DNA of 8,208 nucleotides from Porphyromonas sp. GTDB taxonomy: Bacteria > Bacteroidota > Bacteroidia > Bacteroidales > Porphyromonadaceae. The stretch's first letter is position 1. Each line of letters opens with the position of its first letter. The translations under genes were made by a program, and so were the position numbers. The stretch lies in assembly GCA_029983495.1 (NCBI GenBank), contig JASBZJ010000090.1, positions 1-8,208 on the forward strand. The letters are read 5' to 3'. Below the pieces are notes generated by a model that made no database searches, had not been told where the DNA came from, and saw only the letters and a list, made by a program, of their open reading frames with translations. Below, piece by piece: positions 5,855 through 8,208 of this stretch.

Positions 5855-8208
5855 TGTTGTTTAACTTCAGCTTTATCTTTTTTCGTGTTTACAACCTGCT
5901 TCGCGGAATCAGACCTTAGGGGCACAGGGATAGAATCGTCCTCAACGTGTTGCTGTTCGGCAACTTTTCGGAACAAATCGTTCAGTTTGAAAAGCTTCTT
6001 ACGAACGATATAGCTAACTCCTGTTTCTGTAACTAGCCCTTCAAATAGATTATCGTTGTTTCGCTTATGGAATAGAGTAACATACTGCGACCCCATTTTA
6101 TCGAGTCGATACTCGAGTGTAACGTTATCAATAAATGTTTGTTCATAATTAGTTGGCAAGTTGCCTGCAGCTACCCTTCCTCCAAATACAACTCGTATAC
6201 GGTCGTTATAGAAGCGTTTAGTAAAACTGTAGGTATAGTCCGTGTAAACCGAACCTGCCTCCGAGCCATCGTGTAACTCCATACCCACATTAAAGTCGGT
6301 TCCATCGAGTATTTTACCCGTAAGGTTATTAAGCTCGCTAATGGCCATATTGCTGAGAATTTTTTGCATGTTTGCCTGCGAAGCCTCGCTCGCTAAGAAA
6401 GCTCCACTCACCATCATGGCAACAGCTTGTTTACTACGTTCTTCATCGCTCATTGCTGCAAGTTGATTTTGCAGGGAAAGATCGTTAGGAGCTTCTAAAT
6501 CGAATGCTATTTCGTATCCTGAATCGGTTTCTTTAGCGTAAATAAGCACATCGAAATCAACTTTTCGACTTTGCTTATTTTCAATCACTTCGGCTCGAAC
6601 ACGATTTATGGCCTTAAAGTTTACGGAAGGCTTGTCTATTGCTCCATTCCAAGCCACCTTACTATTGGGGTCAATTTCGAAGGTTTTCCGTCCTACAACG
6701 GGGAAGTTGTAACGTACAGTTCCTCCTCCAGAAAAAGCATAATTACCAAGTAAACTCATTTCGCTAAAGGGAGGTATCGATAAGCGCAAGTCGCCACCAC
6801 CTTGTACAATAACATAATCCTGATGACCTTGCCCAAGATCCACCCCAAGCCTTACAGCGGGGTCTACATGCACATTAACTGCTATATCGGCAGCACTAAA
6901 GGTTGGGAGTATCTGTGGGTCGCGAGGAACAAATAATGTATCCGCAAAATCCTTAAATACCACTACCCCAGCCATATTGTTCCGTTCGGAAAGTTTTGTT
7001 CCCGTATAAACATAAGTAGCATTAGTCCCCCCTAATAAATTAATATTTCCACGAATACGAGGACTCGTAACTTTACCACGAATCGTTAAGTTTGGCGAAA
7101 TTATAACCTTGCCATAAAGTATTTGCCCTCGCTGTCGTTTATTGTCAATAATTGCTACTTCATCGCCTTTAATTCGCAAATCAGCAACCATAGCTTGTGG
7201 ATCAAAAAGGTTGAACGATCCTGTAACTGTAATGGGTGTTTGCTTCGACGCTGATCTTAGTTTAAAGTCGTCGAGGAATAGTTGATTCCCCTTAAATCGA
7301 ATCGGTTTCGATTCAACAGCAAAGATTTCGCCTAAAGCAGGTAGTAAAATAAACACGGCATCGGGTTCAATATTACCATCTAAAGCAAGTGCTTTAGGAT
7401 TACCACCAACAGCAAGCTTTCCATCAATAAAACCTGTTAGCCGCACATTATCTTTCCCAACAAAGGGAGCAACAAGCATCAGTGGGAAACTGGTTATTTC
7501 AATATCTGCGTCTATTGGCGAATCTGTTTTTGCCGTGTTATACTTGCCGTCGAGAATAAATGTTAGGTCGCCATTATGGCTTATTTGCGCATTAACATAA
7601 TGAGTATGCTTATCAATAGGTTCGTAGAATAGGGCAGTACTAACATGCCCTAAACGCGAGTTGTCGTAAGTAAAGTCGGTTACCGAAAGGTCACCTGTAA
7701 GACGGGTTTTACTCGTTGATAGATCCTCTTCCAACATTACATCGGCAAAAAGTGAGCCAGCAAGCTTTTCCATTCCTGCAAGTCCATTAAGTTTTTCTAG
7801 CTCAAGCCTACGAACTAAAAGGTTTAACCTATCGCCCTCTGCGCCTTCTTCCTCAATACTTTTCAGTTCAATTTCGCCCTTATCTTCTGTTGTAAGGAGT
7901 AAGGATGCCTTTATCGACTTTTGCTTATCGAAATAGAATACAGCATTACCTGGGTTGGGAAGCAACTTATTACCCATAACAAATAGGGTATCGGGTTTTA
8001 AGCTCATACCGTAACCGTTTGCGTTCCGAAAAGCAACTAAGCCTACTTTATGTAAGGTATTTCCAGCCTGGTTATATACCGCATCAAGGTCGATAGCTTG
8101 CAGGTTTGTAACTGCACGCATTGATATCTCAAAGGCAGGTTGCTTGCGGTAAGCCCTCTTTTTTACGATTCCTTGCAAGTTTAATACTATGGGGGAGGCA
8201 TTATAACT
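5851..8208 (-). CDS. tamB: TamB-like translocation/assembly module protein (DUF490), C-terminal part
   Basis: The frame is open to the right edge; 785 C-terminal residues are visible, against about 1,400-1,700 in full Bacteroidota homologues. The N-terminal membrane anchor and start therefore lie outside the window. An apparent in-frame TTG at 8178 is internal, since codons continue upstream (SYNASPIVLN). The visible part is almost all repeating beta strands, as expected for the AsmA-like periplasm-spanning groove of TamB. The conserved DUF490 core is seen at about 460-525 of the visible part (GGGDLRLSIPPFSEMSLLG, GRKTFEIDPNSKVAWNG, KPSVNFKA). A strand-rich end (TKRFYNDRIRVVFGGRV) and a charged tail of about 45 residues follow. 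TamB pairs with a TamA-type barrel and is implicated in outer-membrane protein assembly and phospholipid transport. The stop overlaps the next start as ATGA, so the genes form an operon in the order tamB-tamL. Confidence 0.92.
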   Translation of the reverse strand, partial: SYNASPIVLNLQGIVKKRAYRKQPAFEISMRAVTNLQAIDLDAVYNQAGNTLHKVGLVAFRNANGYGMSLKPDTLFVMGNKLLPNPGNAVFYFDKQKSIKASLLLTTEDKGEIELKSIEEEGAEGDRLNLLVRRLELEKLNGLAGMEKLAGSLFADVMLEEDLSTSKTRLTGDLSVTDFTYDNSRLGHVSTALFYEPIDKHTHYVNAQISHNGDLTFILDGKYNTAKTDSPIDADIEITSFPLMLVAPFVGKDNVRLTGFIDGKLAVGGNPKALALDGNIEPDAVFILLPALGEIFAVESKPIRFKGNQLFLDDFKLRSASKQTPITVTGSFNLFDPQAMVADLRIKGDEVAIIDNKRQRGQILYGKVIISPNLTIRGKVTSPRIRGNINLLGGTNATYVYTGTKLSERNNMAGVVVFKDFADTLFVPRDPQILPTFSAADIAVNVHVDPAVRLGVDLGQGHQDYVIVQGGGDLRLSIPPFSEMSLLGNYAFSGGGTVRYNFPVVGRKTFEIDPNSKVAWNGAIDKPSVNFKAINRVRAEVIENKQSRKVDFDVLIYAKETDSGYEIAFDLEAPNDLSLQNQLAAMSDEERSKQAVAMMVSGAFLASEASQANMQKILSNMAISELNNLTGKILDGTDFNVGMELHDGSEAGSVYTDYTYSFTKRFYNDRIRVVFGGRVAAGNLPTNYEQTFIDNVTLEYRLDKMGSQYVTLFHKRNNDNLFEGLVTETGVSYIVRKKLFKLNDLFRKVAEQQHVEDDSIPVPLRSDSAKQVVNTKKDKAEVKQQ

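Noticed and set aside
1..8208. Mobile elements, CRISPR arrays, tRNA or rRNA genes, phage or defence genes
   Set aside because: No transposase, integrase, spaced direct repeats, cloverleaf or rRNA-like sequence was seen. Gene content and codon style are uniform and of core-genome type.

Overview
The window looks like chromosomal DNA from a Bacteroidota, most likely Bacteroidales. The evidence is a lipoprotein-type Omp85 protein starting CSTTKSIPDG, a SPOR protein with the HU-CCDC81-like N-terminal module seen in this phylum, start codons mostly without strong Shine-Dalgarno sites, AT-leaning codon use, and a promoter-like TTTG/TAnnTTTG pair. No genus can be assigned from sequence alone.

Nearly everything is on the minus strand, in two transcription blocks. 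Reading right to left, block 1 (8208 to 3545) is the C-terminal part of a TamB-like (DUF490) inner-membrane/periplasm-spanning protein, cut by the window edge. An ATGA overlap joins it to a complete lipidated TamA/BamA-family outer-membrane barrel (TamL type). Together they would form a translocation and assembly module linking the inner and outer membranes. A roughly 260-base gap follows (3285-3544). It holds a candidate promoter and ribosome binding site for the next gene and no convincing terminator.

Block 2 (3284 to 279) is malate dehydrogenase, then a membrane-anchored SPOR-domain protein, then epoxyqueuosine reductase QueG. They are spaced 26 and 13 bases apart, so probably one operon. 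The block closes with a strong intrinsic terminator at 123-163. The three products work in central carbon metabolism, the cell envelope/septum, and tRNA modification, so co-transcription here does not imply a shared pathway.

At the far left, the plus strand enters with the last 13 codons of a converging gene. The tail IVRVGNTIRKIWV resembles the end of a type IX secretion type A sorting domain.

I see no mobile element, CRISPR array, rRNA or tRNA, and no clear undescribed system. The points most worth checking are the translationally coupled tamB-tamL pair, the paired structures in the queG 3' region that could compete with the terminator, a 30-codon hydrophobic frame just after tamL, the changed QueG active-site motif, and the T9SS-like tail.
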